Shown: piece after piece, positions 49,888 to 58,478 of the stretch
Numbering within the stretch: the stretch's first letter is position 1
How the letters are laid out: every line of letters starts with the position of its first letter
From: Luteococcus sp052116585
Lineage (GTDB): Bacteria; Actinomycetota; Actinomycetes; Propionibacteriales; Propionibacteriaceae
Assembly (NCBI RefSeq): GCF_052116585.1
Contig: NZ_JBQKKT010000008.1
Coordinates: 62,001 to 126,000, forward strand
Length of the DNA: 64,000 bases
Direction: 5' to 3'
Translations under genes and position numbers: made by a program
Notes under the pieces: generated by a model
What the model was told of the DNA's origin: nothing
What the model saw: only the letters and a program-made list of their open reading frames with translations
Databases searched by the model: none

Positions 49888-50634
49888 TCAGGCAGGCGTC
49901 TCGCTGGACGAGGCGCTGGGCTGCGTGTCCGTGGAGCCCTGATCCTGCTGGCCCTGGTTCTGCTGGCCCTTGCCCTGCTGGTTCCGGCCTCCCATGCCGC
50001 GATCGCCGCCGGTGCGCACGTCGACGGTCTTGAGATCCTTGCTGACCTCGACCATGACGGGGGAGCCGTCCTTGGTGCCCCTGACGTCGAAGGAACCGTC
50101 GGGATCCTTCTGGACGCTCTCCACGGTCACGGTCGAATCCTTGGCCTTGACGGCCTCGGTCACCTGGGTCGTCTCGGCATCGGTCGCATCGGTGTGCTCG
50201 TGCCCGCCGGGGCCACCCTTGCCGCCGCGTCCACCGCGGTCGCCGGGGGTGTGCTCGGTGACGGTCTTGAGGTCCTTGCTCACCTCATAGCCAGCACGGT
50301 CGCCGTCCTTGGTGCCCATCACGTGGTAGGCGCCCTGGTCATCCTTCATCACGCGCTCGACGGTGAAGTCGGCGTCCTTGGCGGTCACGGCCTCGCTGAC
50401 CTTCGTCAGCTCGTCGCCGGTCACCTCGGTGCCGCGCATCGGGCCGCCACCGCGCTCGCACCCCTCACGATCCGTGCCCTGGTCGGTGCCCTGGCTGCCG
50501 GTGCTGGCGCTGGGGGTGGGCGACGCGGTGGTGCTGTCGGCATTGGCGCTCAGGCCCAGCATGGCCCCACCGCCGATCACCAGGCCGGCGACCGCGGCGC
50601 TGGCGAGCCGGACGGCATTCTTCGTGTCAGTCAT
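49888..50634 (-). CDS. Exported protein with two PepSY-like repeats
   Basis: A 248-residue protein with a signal/anchor helix (ASAAVAGLVIGGGAMLGLSA, residues ~12-31), a Ser/Thr/Asp linker, and two homologous ~60-residue units: ELTKVSEAVTAKDADFTVER ... YHVMGTKDGDRAGYEVSKDL near residues 75-135 and QVTEAVKAKDSTVTVESVQ ... FDVRGTKDGSPVMVEVSKDL near 155-215, joined by a Gly/His/Arg-rich segment. The unit pattern (helix, then V-x-V-x-G-x-x-D-G, then V-x-V) fits PepSY-type domains. The C-terminus is Gln/Gly/Ser-rich. Role unknown; PepSY proteins often restrain peptidases. Confidence 0.7.
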   Translation of the reverse strand: MTDTKNAVRLASAAVAGLVIGGGAMLGLSANADSTTASPTPSASTGSQGTDQGTDREGCERGGGPMRGTEVTGDELTKVSEAVTAKDADFTVERVMKDDQGAYHVMGTKDGDRAGYEVSKDLKTVTEHTPGDRGGRGGKGGPGGHEHTDATDAETTQVTEAVKAKDSTVTVESVQKDPDGSFDVRGTKDGSPVMVEVSKDLKTVDVRTGGDRGMGGRNQQGKGQQNQGQQDQGSTDTQPSASSSETPA

Positions 50635-50754
50635 TGGTTCCTCCTGTTGTCTGCGGTGGGCTCTCCACCGGACACCAAGAACTCTGCTCGCGCAGTCTGG
50701 GGCATCGCTGTCGCGAACTTGTCAGGACCCTGTGAATCTCGCTTCGAGCCGGCC

Positions 50755-52182
50755 TCAACCGTGCGCCTGCTCCACCAGGGCAAAGCGCTGCGACGAGTCA
50801 CCGGCCCGGCGACGATACAGCGCCAGCGCCGCCAGCATCGCGCCAAAGCTGGTGCCTGCCGCCAGGCCAACCGCCACATAGGCGGAACCCAGCAGCAACC
50901 AGGTGGCACTCGTCGGATCCTCCTCCGTGATGGCGAAGACGCCGCGGTACAGCATCATGCCGGGCATCAGGGGAGCGACGGCCGTCGTGGTCAGCGCCAG
51001 CAGAGGCAGGTGCAGCCAGTGCACCAGGATGCGGGCAGTGAACCCCACCACCAGGGCCGCGATGCCCACCCTGGCCGGATGCGACGGGGTGATCCAGCCG
51101 GCCGCCAGGTAGGTGACCCACAGGAGCACCCCCAGCGCCGTGGTGGTGGCCAGGGCACGGGCGCGCATCATGAACCGCACCCCGAAGGCCAGCGCGACCA
51201 GACCGGAACAGACCAGCTGCGCCCAGACATTCGGGTTCTGACTGGCGCTCGGCTCCAGCTGTGCCGTCACCCCCAGACTGCGGCCCAGCCACAGCGTGGT
51301 GACCAGCCCCAGGACGATCCCGCCGGTGGTCACGAGCACCTCCACGGACCGCGCACCAGCGCCCAGGAAACTCCCGTCGATGGCGTCACCGGCGGCGGCC
51401 ACGGTGCCCATGCCCGCCAGCAGGGAGACCATCCCGGCGGCAATCACCAGCGACGGGTCCATCGGCGGCAGATTCCAGGGCGCCCAGTGCGGCAGCGCCA
51501 GCACCACCAGCGCCAGGGTGGTTGGGATCGCGGCACACACCGCCGTCGTGAAGAAGACCCCCAGCGTCCACTGCTCCAGCCGGCGTCGGGCCACGTCCAC
51601 CAGGATGGTGGAGCCCGCCGAGACCAGCAGGTCCATCGGGCTGCCACCCAGCAGCAAGCCGATTGCTGCGCCCAGGACGCCCGCCGCCAGCAGTCGGAAC
51701 CACCGCGGATGCTCGAAGGGGGCCGCGGCAATGTGGTTCAGCCGGGCTGTGGCCGTCTCAAGGTCAAGGCTGCCGCCCTGGACCTCCCGAACCAGACCCT
51801 CCACCCGTGCCAGACGGTCATAGTCGGTCTGGTCCGGCGCCACCGATCGGATGATCGTGATGGGCGTGGTCAGGGCAGCCGGCTCATAGCTGAGCAGGAT
51901 GCGTGAATAGGTGACGTCGAGGTGCACGGGCAAGCTGAAGGAGGAGGCCACTCGTCGCACCAGGGACTCCGTCCGGGCAGCGCTGGAGCCTGATGAGAGG
52001 GCCAGCTCTCCCACCCGCACCGCCAGCTCCGTGATGGCGCGGGCCCGGGGCGGGTTGACCTCGCCGTCATCCACGAGATCCAACTCCGAGGAGGCGGTCT
52101 CCAGGCGATTCGACACCGGCCCGGGACGGACCTCGTCGGTCCCGTCAGCCACGTCGACGCCTGACATTCGACCCGTCGCCAT
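50755..52182 (-). CDS. ThrE-family threonine/serine exporter
   Basis: A 475-residue protein. An N-terminal cytosolic ThrE domain (ELAVRVGELALSSGSSAARTESLVRR, with the A-G/S-S-x-A-x-R-x-E-x-x-V-R pattern) is followed by about ten helices (from residue ~165). Late motifs PLMPGMMLYRGVF and AAGDAIDGSFL match the family. It is thought to export threonine and serine by proton motive force. Starts: ATG at 52182 overlaps the upstream paralogue by 38 nt; ATG 52167 or GTG 52152 would shorten this. Co-transcribed with the paralogue. Confidence 0.85.
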   Translation of the reverse strand: MATGRMSGVDVADGTDEVRPGPVSNRLETASSELDLVDDGEVNPPRARAITELAVRVGELALSSGSSAARTESLVRRVASSFSLPVHLDVTYSRILLSYEPAALTTPITIIRSVAPDQTDYDRLARVEGLVREVQGGSLDLETATARLNHIAAAPFEHPRWFRLLAAGVLGAAIGLLLGGSPMDLLVSAGSTILVDVARRRLEQWTLGVFFTTAVCAAIPTTLALVVLALPHWAPWNLPPMDPSLVIAAGMVSLLAGMGTVAAAGDAIDGSFLGAGARSVEVLVTTGGIVLGLVTTLWLGRSLGVTAQLEPSASQNPNVWAQLVCSGLVALAFGVRFMMRARALATTTALGVLLWVTYLAAGWITPSHPARVGIAALVVGFTARILVHWLHLPLLALTTTAVAPLMPGMMLYRGVFAITEEDPTSATWLLLGSAYVAVGLAAGTSFGAMLAALALYRRRAGDSSQRFALVEQAHG

Positions 52183-53593
52183 TGGCCCTGATCGGTCGCT
52201 GCACCGTTCCCTTGGTGGCCAGACGCAGGCCGGTATTGCTCAATGCCGAACCGAAGCTGGTGCCCACCGCCAGGCAGGCACCGGTCATGAGGCACTTCAG
52301 CAGCAGCGTCTGGGCGTCCTCACCAGGTGTGGGGATGCTGCCGGGAACCTCGGGGATGTCCGAGACCAGGGCAAAGATGCCGCGGTACAGCAGCAGGCCG
52401 GGCATCAGCGGGGCGATGCCGGTGCTGACCAGCGCCACCAAGGGGATGCGCAGCGGCGTGGTCACCAGGCGGGCCAGCAGTCCGATCATCAGGGCAGCCA
52501 GACCCGCACGGCCCGGGGCCGATGTGGTCAGGGCAGCTGCACCCATGTAGGCCAGCTGGGCCACCACCCCCATCGCCGTCGCAGCCAGGGCCGAACGCGG
52601 CCCCATGTTGCACAGGATCCCGAAGCTGGCGGCAATGACGCCGGCGGAGACCAGCTGCGCCAGGGGCGTTGCACTGAACCCGCCAATCGGAGCCAGATAG
52701 CTGGGCACGCCCAGCCACAGCCCCAGGGAGAGGGTGGCGACCAGCCCCAGCACGATGCCGGAGGTCAGCACGAAGACCTCCACGGCCCGGCTGCCAGCGC
52801 TCATGTAGTAGGCGTCGATGGCATCTCCGGCAGCGGTGACGATGCCCAGCCCGGCCAGGAGCGGCACCATGCCGGCGGCCACCACCAGACCAGGCGAAGC
52901 CATCTGCAGCCCGTCGGGCAGGTAGGCGCGGCCGTACATGACCAGGAGCCCCACCATTGCGGCCATCGCGGCGGCGCTGGCCTGAGTGAAGAAGGTGTTC
53001 ATCCCGCGCCGGTCCATGTTGCTGCGCACCAGCTCCACCAGGAAGGTGGTGATCATGGCGATGATGACATCGGACTGGTTGCCGCCCAGCAGCATCGCCA
53101 CCCCGCCACCCATCAGGGCCGCGGCGGCCTGCATCACCCAGCCGCGGTAGGTGCGCGGTTCGCGTCGGATGTTGTGCAGCCGCGTGTACATCACCTCGAT
53201 CTCCAGCTCTTCCCGGGTCATCGTCTGGATCAGGTTCTCCACCCGGGTCAGCTGGTCGTAGTCGATCGAGCCGGGCTTGACCATCCGCATCACGGTGATC
53301 GGATCGCTGGCGGACGACGGTTCATAGCTGATGGTGATGCGCGTGTAGGTGATGTCCACCTGGGCAGGCAGTCCGTAGAAACGGCAGATCGACAGCACCA
53401 GCCGGGTGGCGCGAGCCGCGGTGGCCCCCGACGACAGCATCATGGCCGCGGCCCGCATCGACAATGCGACGATGGCCCGAGCACGCGCAGCTTCCACGTC
53501 CAGCTCGTCGACGTGGGCCTCTTCACGTCGCTTGCTGCGGTAGGCCTGGGCCATCGAGCGCGAGGCCCGGGCCAGGCTGGTGCTTGCCGGCAT
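52145..53593 (-). CDS. ThrE-family threonine/serine exporter, paralogue
   Basis: A 482-residue paralogue of the downstream gene with the same order: N-terminal domain (MRAAAMMLSSGATAARATRLV, VDITYTRITISYEPS), ten helices, AAGDAIDAYYMSAGSRAVEV and PLMPGLLLYRGIFAL. Identity by eye is moderate, spread over the whole length. In some species the two halves of ThrE are separate proteins (ThrE/ThrE2), but here both copies are full-length, so duplication with divergence is the better reading. First gene of the pair. Confidence 0.85.
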   Translation of the reverse strand: MPASTSLARASRSMAQAYRSKRREEAHVDELDVEAARARAIVALSMRAAAMMLSSGATAARATRLVLSICRFYGLPAQVDITYTRITISYEPSSASDPITVMRMVKPGSIDYDQLTRVENLIQTMTREELEIEVMYTRLHNIRREPRTYRGWVMQAAAALMGGGVAMLLGGNQSDVIIAMITTFLVELVRSNMDRRGMNTFFTQASAAAMAAMVGLLVMYGRAYLPDGLQMASPGLVVAAGMVPLLAGLGIVTAAGDAIDAYYMSAGSRAVEVFVLTSGIVLGLVATLSLGLWLGVPSYLAPIGGFSATPLAQLVSAGVIAASFGILCNMGPRSALAATAMGVVAQLAYMGAAALTTSAPGRAGLAALMIGLLARLVTTPLRIPLVALVSTGIAPLMPGLLLYRGIFALVSDIPEVPGSIPTPGEDAQTLLLKCLMTGACLAVGTSFGSALSNTGLRLATKGTVQRPIRANGDGSNVRRRRG

Positions 53594-53661
53594 TGCTGTC
53601 CTGTCGTGCTGGGTCCAAGAGGCAGACCCATTGGTATCACGCAGGACCCGGTGACCGAAAT

Positions 53662-53694
53662 GCCCGGGGCAATGACTTTCGCCATGCCCCGGGC
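53662..53694 (-). terminator. Hairpin between the GH3 gene and the exporter pair
   Basis: A 10-bp perfect stem (53662-53671 / 53685-53694), followed by ATTTC on the minus strand. It should separate the GH3 transcript from the ThrE pair. Confidence 0.65.
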
Positions 53695-53732
53695 GCTCGG
53701 TGGAAGACCTTGTCAGGTGCCCTTCAGCGAGG

Positions 53733-55883
53733 TCACCTGAGGGTCACCGTCTCCTCCAACGGCGTGTCATCGGCACTGGTTCCCACCAGGACCCGGACAT
53801 CGCCGCGAGCCAGCACGAAGTCGTGCTCCGCGTCGCTCCACACGCTGAAGGGATGGTTGGTGGCGGCCGGATCCACCAGCACCTCCACCTGCTGGGTCTG
53901 GCCCGGTTCCAGGTGCACCTTGGCAAAGCCCACCAGACGCTTGGGCGGCTGGCCCACGCCGGGCACGCCCAGGTAGACCTGCACCACCTCGGCGCCCGCC
54001 ACCGGGCCCGTGTTGGTCACCGTCGCGCGGACGGCCAGTGGAGCCGATCCGTCGAAGTCCGAGACTTCCAGCCCGTCGACGCTGAAGGTGGTGTAGCTCA
54101 ACCCGAAACCGAAGCCGAACAACGGCTCGATGCCCTGCGCCTGGTGCCAGCGGTAGCCCACCTCCAGCCGTTCGCTGTAGCGGATCGTGGGCCAGCCCTC
54201 ACCCTCGTCGACGCCGGGGTAGCGCTCAGGGTTGCTGGCGTAGATCGTGTCAGCCTCGCTGGCGGGGTAGGTGGTGGGCAGCTTGCCCGACGGGTTCACC
54301 ACGCCCCACAACAGGTCGGCCACCACGTGACCGTCTTCCGCGCCCTGGTTCCAGGCCTCCAGGACGGCGGTGGCGCGGTCCAGCCAGGGCATCAGCACCG
54401 GGCTGGAGTCCTTCAGCACCACGATCGTGCCGGGCTTGACCTCCAGCAGGGCCTCGACAATCCGGTCCTGCTCGTCGGGCAGGGAGAGGTTGGGGCGGTC
54501 GGCGCCCTCGGTGGCCACCAGACCCACCATGGCGATCACGGTGTCGGCCTCCTGGGCGGCGGCGACGGCTTCGGTCAGGTTCGACAGGTCGCGCGCCACG
54601 GTGAACTTCTCCACCGTGCTGCTGGAACCCAACGAGGCCAGCACATCGCGCATGCCATCCACAGGCGTGACGGTGTACAGGGGATCGACGTGGGAGGACC
54701 CTCCGCCGCCCTGGCAGGCATCATCCAGGTAGGCGCTCTGGCCCACCAGCAGAACCTTGCCGGCCTCCACGGGCAGCGGCAGGGCTTTGTCCTCGTTCTT
54801 GAGCAGCACGGCCGTCTGGGCGCCGATCCGACGGGAGGTGGCGCCGTGGGCTGCCGCGTCGATCTCCCCGGGAGCGTAGGGGCGCTCGAACTGCCCGAAG
54901 CGGAACATCTGGGTAAAGCGGCGCACCAGTGCGCGGTCGACGGTCTGGATCTCCAGCGACGTGTCGTTGAGCGCCGCCTTCACGTTGTCCTCGTTCAGCC
55001 ACTTGGCGTCGGGCATCTCGTGGTCCATGCCGGCGCCCAGACTGGCGGCGGCGCTGCGGCAGCTCCAGAAGTCGGACTGGACATAGCCGTCGAAGCCCCA
55101 CTCCTTGCGGAGCACCGTGTCCAGCGTGTACCGATTCTCCGTCGCGTAGGTGCCACGCACGCGGTTGTAGGCGCTCATGATGGCTGCGATCTCGCCGTCC
55201 TTGACCAGCATCTCGAAGGGCAGCAGGTAGAGCTCCCGCAGCGTCTGCTCGTCCACCTCCACATTGGTGCGGAAACGCTCGAGCTCCTGGTCATTGACCA
55301 CATAGTGCTTGCCCATGGCAATGACGTCGTGGGCCTGGATGGCCCGGGTCACCTCGACGCCCATCACCCCGGACAGGTACGGGTCCTCACTGAAGTACTC
55401 GAAGTTGCGGCCGGCGATGCCGGTGCGGTGCAGGCAAACTCCCGGGCCCTCCAGCACGTGCTGGCCGAGCGTCGCGGTCTCGGATCCGATGATGTCGCCA
55501 TAGGCGCGGGCCAGTTCGGGATCGAAGCCAGCAGCCAGCGCGATGGTCATGGGCAGGCTGGTGGCCTTGGGGGAGGGCGTCCCGTCGCCCATTCCGACAC
55601 CCACCGGACCATTGGTGATGCGGAAACGAGGGATCCCCAGCTCGTCGATGGCGGCCACGTGGCGTTCGACCCGGATCTGGGCGGCCAGCTGCTCCATCTC
55701 CTCGGCCGTCGTGGCCTGGGTGGCCATGCCATAGATGTCGATCGTCTCCATGGCGCCGTGCAACTGGGCGATCTTCTGCTCCAGGGTCATGGCGGAAACC
55801 AGTGCCTTGGCCCGTTCGCGTGGGCTCAGGGAGGTGTTCTGCCAGGGGCGCTCGGTTGGGGTGGGCGGAGTGCTCTCGCTCAT
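53733..55883 (-). CDS. GH3 beta-glucosidase-type glycoside hydrolase
   Basis: A 716-residue cytosolic GH3 enzyme (no signal peptide). Domains: (beta/alpha)8 barrel to ~300, an alpha/beta sandwich to ~560 and a fibronectin-III-like domain (AEVVQVYLGVPGVGQPPKRLVGF). Landmarks: ITNGPVGVG, GKHYVVNDQELER (K-H-x-x-x-N), and the nucleophile Asp in GFDGYVQSDFWS, where the usual SDW is SDF. GEEDGHVVADLLWGVVNPSGKLPTT-type block is present as GAEDGHVVADLLWG. Probably hydrolyses oligosaccharides taken up by the cell. ATG at 55883 chosen (GGAG 6 nt upstream). Confidence 0.9.
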   Translation of the reverse strand: MSESTPPTPTERPWQNTSLSPRERAKALVSAMTLEQKIAQLHGAMETIDIYGMATQATTAEEMEQLAAQIRVERHVAAIDELGIPRFRITNGPVGVGMGDGTPSPKATSLPMTIALAAGFDPELARAYGDIIGSETATLGQHVLEGPGVCLHRTGIAGRNFEYFSEDPYLSGVMGVEVTRAIQAHDVIAMGKHYVVNDQELERFRTNVEVDEQTLRELYLLPFEMLVKDGEIAAIMSAYNRVRGTYATENRYTLDTVLRKEWGFDGYVQSDFWSCRSAAASLGAGMDHEMPDAKWLNEDNVKAALNDTSLEIQTVDRALVRRFTQMFRFGQFERPYAPGEIDAAAHGATSRRIGAQTAVLLKNEDKALPLPVEAGKVLLVGQSAYLDDACQGGGGSSHVDPLYTVTPVDGMRDVLASLGSSSTVEKFTVARDLSNLTEAVAAAQEADTVIAMVGLVATEGADRPNLSLPDEQDRIVEALLEVKPGTIVVLKDSSPVLMPWLDRATAVLEAWNQGAEDGHVVADLLWGVVNPSGKLPTTYPASEADTIYASNPERYPGVDEGEGWPTIRYSERLEVGYRWHQAQGIEPLFGFGFGLSYTTFSVDGLEVSDFDGSAPLAVRATVTNTGPVAGAEVVQVYLGVPGVGQPPKRLVGFAKVHLEPGQTQQVEVLVDPAATNHPFSVWSDAEHDFVLARGDVRVLVGTSADDTPLEETVTLR

Positions 55884-56010
55884 CTGTGCTCCATTGCTCG
55901 ACGACGGCACCAGCGGGCGATCGGCGGTTCCGCGACGCTGGCTGGGCGATGTTTCTCCACCCTAGGGATGGCCCGGGGCCGGGGCCAGTGGTTGCTCAGG
56001 GTTGCTGCGA

Positions 56011-56116
56011 GCTCGCGTGGGTTTTGGGCGGGGGTCGTGGTGGCGCGTGGGTTTGGGCGAGGGGTCGTGGCGGCGCGTGGGTTTGGGCGAGGGGTCGTGG
56101 CGGCGCGTGGGTTTGG
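56011..56116. repeat. 30-bp tandem repeat between permease and GH3 genes
   Basis: Two identical units (56041-56070 and 56071-56100, apart from one base), an imperfect unit before (56011-56040) and half a unit after (56101-56116). Each contains GCGCGTGGGTTTGGGCGA followed by GGGGTCGTGG. They fill the 307-bp gap upstream of the GH3 gene together with the palindromes at 56157-56185. Confidence 0.93.
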
Positions 56117-56156
56117 TGCGTGCGCGTGTGTTGTACCCGTCGCGGGGTGCGTGAAC

Positions 56157-56185
56157 CCACGCGTGGTGCCTGAATCCACGCGTGG
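56157..56185. promoter_or_regulatory. Twin CCACGCGTGG palindromes
   Basis: Two perfect 10-bp palindromes CCACGCGTGG (56157-56166 and 56176-56185) lie 19 bp apart in a directly repeated TGAANCCACGCGTGGTG context, just after the permease stop and upstream of the GH3 gene. The 30-bp repeats contain matching CGCGTGG half sites. Possible operators for a sugar regulator. Confidence 0.45.
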
Positions 56186-56190
56186 TGGGG

Positions 56191-57621
56191 TCAGCGAGTC
56201 TGCTGGCGTCGGCCCTTCACCAGGTAGGCAACCCCCAGTAGTGCGATCCAGATCGGGCCCACCACCAGCGCGGGGCGGTAGCTGGGGATGAATCCCATCA
56301 GCACCACCACGGCACCCAGGCAGGCCAGCACCAGGTAGTTCGAGAAGGGGTGCCACGGCATCCGGAAGGCCAGCTGGTCAGCCTGGGTCCCAATGCGACG
56401 TCGAAACTTCAGCTGGGTGATGACGATCATGGTCCAGTTGAGGATGCCCGCCATCAGCGCCACCGAGATGACGTAGAGGAAGACCTTGCCGGGGAAGAGG
56501 TAGTTCAACAGCACGGCCGTCGCCGTCACGCAGGAGCTGGCCAGCACCCCCAGCCACGGGCTGCCGGCCCGGTTCAGTCGCGTGAAGAGGCGGGGAGCAT
56601 TGCCCTGCTGGGCCAGCGAATAGAGCATTCGGCCATTGGAGTAGAGGCCCGAGTTGTAGGCGCTGACGGCCGCGGTGAGCACGACGACGTTGAGGATCGT
56701 CGCGGCCGAGTCGATGCCCAGGCGGGAGAAGATCGAGACGAAGGGTGACTCATTGCCGTCCAGCTCATTCCACGGGAAGATCGCCAGCATCACGAAGATG
56801 GCGCCCACGTAGAAGAGCAGGATCCGGTACACCACCTGGTTGATGGCCCGCGGGATGGAGCGACGGGGATCATCCGCCTCACCAGCGGTGATGCCAATCA
56901 ACTCGACGCCGCCGAAGCTGAACAGCACCACCACCATGCTCATCGCCAGGCCCCAGGCGCCCGTGGGGAGGAAGCCGCCGTGGCTCCACAGGTTGCTGAT
57001 GCCGGTGGCATCGCCGCCATTGCCCCAGCCGAACAGGATGATGGCCAGCCCCAGCGCGATCATCGCCACGATCGCCGCAACCTTCACCAGGGCGAACCAG
57101 AACTCGAACTCCCCGAAGGCCTTGACGCTGACCAGGTTCACCAGGGTGACCAGCACCAGGAAGGCGGCGCTGGAGACCCATAGCGGCACCGACGGGAACC
57201 AGAAGTTGACATAGGTGCCCACCACCACCAGCTCTGCCATCGAGACGGCGATGTAGTTGAACCAGTAGTTCCAGCCGGAGAAGAAGCCGGCGAAGGGGCC
57301 CCAGTTGCGGTAGGCGTAGTGGCTGAAGGCGCCGGAGACCGGTTCGTCCACGCTCATCTCGCCCAGCGCCCGCATGATCAGGAAGATGATGCCGCCACCC
57401 AGCAGGTAGGCGACCAGGATGGCCGGCCCCGCCATCGAGATGGCCGAACTCGACCCGTAGAAGAGTCCGGTTCCGATGGCGCCGCCCAGGGCGATCAGCT
57501 GGATGTGGCGGTTCTTCAAGGAGCGCTGCAGTTCGCCGACGTGTGGATCGGGCCCGCCGGTCTCATGTTGGGGCTGGTTTTCGCCCAGAGGCAGCGGGCC
57601 AGACGGGTGTGCGGCGGTCAT
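56191..57621 (-). CDS. Amino-acid permease (APC superfamily, AAT type)
   Basis: A 476-residue transporter with 12 helices. The N-terminal consensus LKNRHIQLIALGGAIGTGLF (residues ~34-53) and GPAILVAYLLGG are hallmarks of the amino-acid transporter subfamily; GEMSVDEPVSGAFSHYAYRNWGP and FSFGGVELIGITAGEADDP follow in the expected helices. Related members carry GABA, proline, aromatic or D-Ser/Ala/Gly; the substrate is not clear. Cytosolic N-terminus has an acidic/Pro stretch. Terminator not obvious; repeats follow. Confidence 0.9.
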   Translation of the reverse strand: MTAAHPSGPLPLGENQPQHETGGPDPHVGELQRSLKNRHIQLIALGGAIGTGLFYGSSSAISMAGPAILVAYLLGGGIIFLIMRALGEMSVDEPVSGAFSHYAYRNWGPFAGFFSGWNYWFNYIAVSMAELVVVGTYVNFWFPSVPLWVSSAAFLVLVTLVNLVSVKAFGEFEFWFALVKVAAIVAMIALGLAIILFGWGNGGDATGISNLWSHGGFLPTGAWGLAMSMVVVLFSFGGVELIGITAGEADDPRRSIPRAINQVVYRILLFYVGAIFVMLAIFPWNELDGNESPFVSIFSRLGIDSAATILNVVVLTAAVSAYNSGLYSNGRMLYSLAQQGNAPRLFTRLNRAGSPWLGVLASSCVTATAVLLNYLFPGKVFLYVISVALMAGILNWTMIVITQLKFRRRIGTQADQLAFRMPWHPFSNYLVLACLGAVVVLMGFIPSYRPALVVGPIWIALLGVAYLVKGRRQQTR

Positions 57622-57689
57622 GGGCGACGAGTGTAGACCGCTGATGGCGGTGCCCCGTGGTGGGGCATTGCCGCTGGAATGGTGGGTCA

Positions 57690-57744
57690 GTTGTCCTGGT
57701 CCGTTTTCCGCTCGTCTGGCGAAGCAAACTCGGACCAGGACAAC
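57690..57744. repeat. Dispersed palindromic element, copy 2
   Basis: A perfect 14-bp stem (57690-57703 / 57731-57744; GTTGTCCTGGTCCG / CGGACCAGGACAAC) around a centre with CGCTCGTCTGGCGAAG. Read on the minus strand, it matches copy 1 at 40315-40365 in both arms and centre. It lies between the CstR-like gene's 3' end and the permease start. Confidence 0.8.
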
Positions 57745-57762
57745 CGTCCATCCATGCTGGTC

Positions 57763-58026
57763 TCAGGCCAAGGAGAGGAAGAGCTTCTCCATGGCCTGCA
57801 GGTCCGCCTCGCGGTCCGGGTTCTCCTCGGTGAGGCAGCGCTGCATCCCCGTGGAGATCAGCGAGAAACCCGCCCGGTCCAGGGCCTTGGAACAGGCGGA
57901 CAGCTGGGTGAGGACGTCACGGCAGTCTCGTTCCTCCTCGATCATCCGGATGACGGCGCCCAGTTGGCCCTGGGCGCGACGCAGTCGCTTCAGCACGGCG
58001 TCCAGTTCGTCGGCGGGGATCTCCAC
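57763..58026 (-). CDS. CsoR-family repressor, CstR-like (persulfide-sensing type)
   Basis: An 87-residue all-helical repressor. GTG at 58026 chosen for the AGGAG site. VLKRLRRAQGQLGAVIRMIE is the family DNA-binding/helix-1 signature. Cys35 (RDCRDVLTQLSACSK) and Cys64 (MQRCLTE) are 29 residues apart, as in CsoR (C36/C65) and CstR (C31/C60). The CsoR copper-ligand His61 position holds Gly60, so copper sensing is unlikely and thiol persulfide sensing is favoured. Adjacent rhodanese-fused CoA-disulfide reductase and the CsoR-type palindrome at 58364-58381 support this. An extra Cys45 is present. Confidence 0.85.
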   Translation of the reverse strand: MEIPADELDAVLKRLRRAQGQLGAVIRMIEEERDCRDVLTQLSACSKALDRAGFSLISTGMQRCLTEENPDREADLQAMEKLFLSLA

Positions 58027-58076
58027 TGTCACTCCTAGCTTGGGGGCGTCTCCTGGGGGCGACGCGGTGGTGGGAA

Positions 58077-58238
58077 TCACCTTCCCATGATTCGGCCGAA
58101 CAGGCCGTTCTTCTTCTGCTCCGGGTGGCCCGCGCACCACTGCGCGACGGGGACGGAGGCCTTCACCTGGTCGATGTGCTGGCCGCAGCCAGCCCAGGTG
58201 GTCTTGCCGCAGGTCTTGCACGCGACGGGTCGGCACAT
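58077..58238 (-). CDS. Small Cys-rich protein of the persulfide module
   Basis: A 53-residue protein with five cysteines (MCRPVACKTCGKTTWAGCGQH, split here as MCRPVACKTCGK and TTWAGCGQH; later WCAGH). AGGAGA precedes the ATG. The C-x-x-C plus C-x-x-H spacing suits a small zinc or persulfide-carrying site. Similar short proteins are often found next to CsoR/rhodanese genes in Actinobacteria (recalled). It is divergent from the reductase and 50 nt upstream of the repressor gene, so all three share the same control region. Function unknown. Confidence 0.75.
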   Translation of the reverse strand: MCRPVACKTCGKTTWAGCGQHIDQVKASVPVAQWCAGHPEQKKNGLFGRIMGR

Positions 58239-58363
58239 GGTGGTTCTCCTCTGGTGGATGCGCAGGGCGAGGTGCGCGGTGGTTGGTCTCTGGGGCCTCG
58301 CAGGAGGCCTTGTGTCCGGGCCGTCCCGCTGTGGGGACGGGGCGGCCCGTCGAGACTTCACTT

Positions 58364-58381
58364 TATACCCCCTGGGGTATA
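58364..58381. promoter_or_regulatory. CsoR/CstR-type operator
   Basis: TATACCCC-CT-GGGGTATA, a perfect 18-bp palindrome of the A/T-flanked, poly-G/C type bound by CsoR-family repressors. It lies in the divergent region, 98 nt before the reductase ATG and 126 nt from the small-protein start, and overlaps TATA-like sequences usable as -10 elements. Confidence 0.78.
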
Positions 58382-58478
58382 GGATCAAGGGGTAATCGGG
58401 TCTCCGGACACGTTCACCTGTTCCGGACGAACCCTGCAGAATGCCAACCAGACCCCCTGCACCAGAAGGACACTGGAC

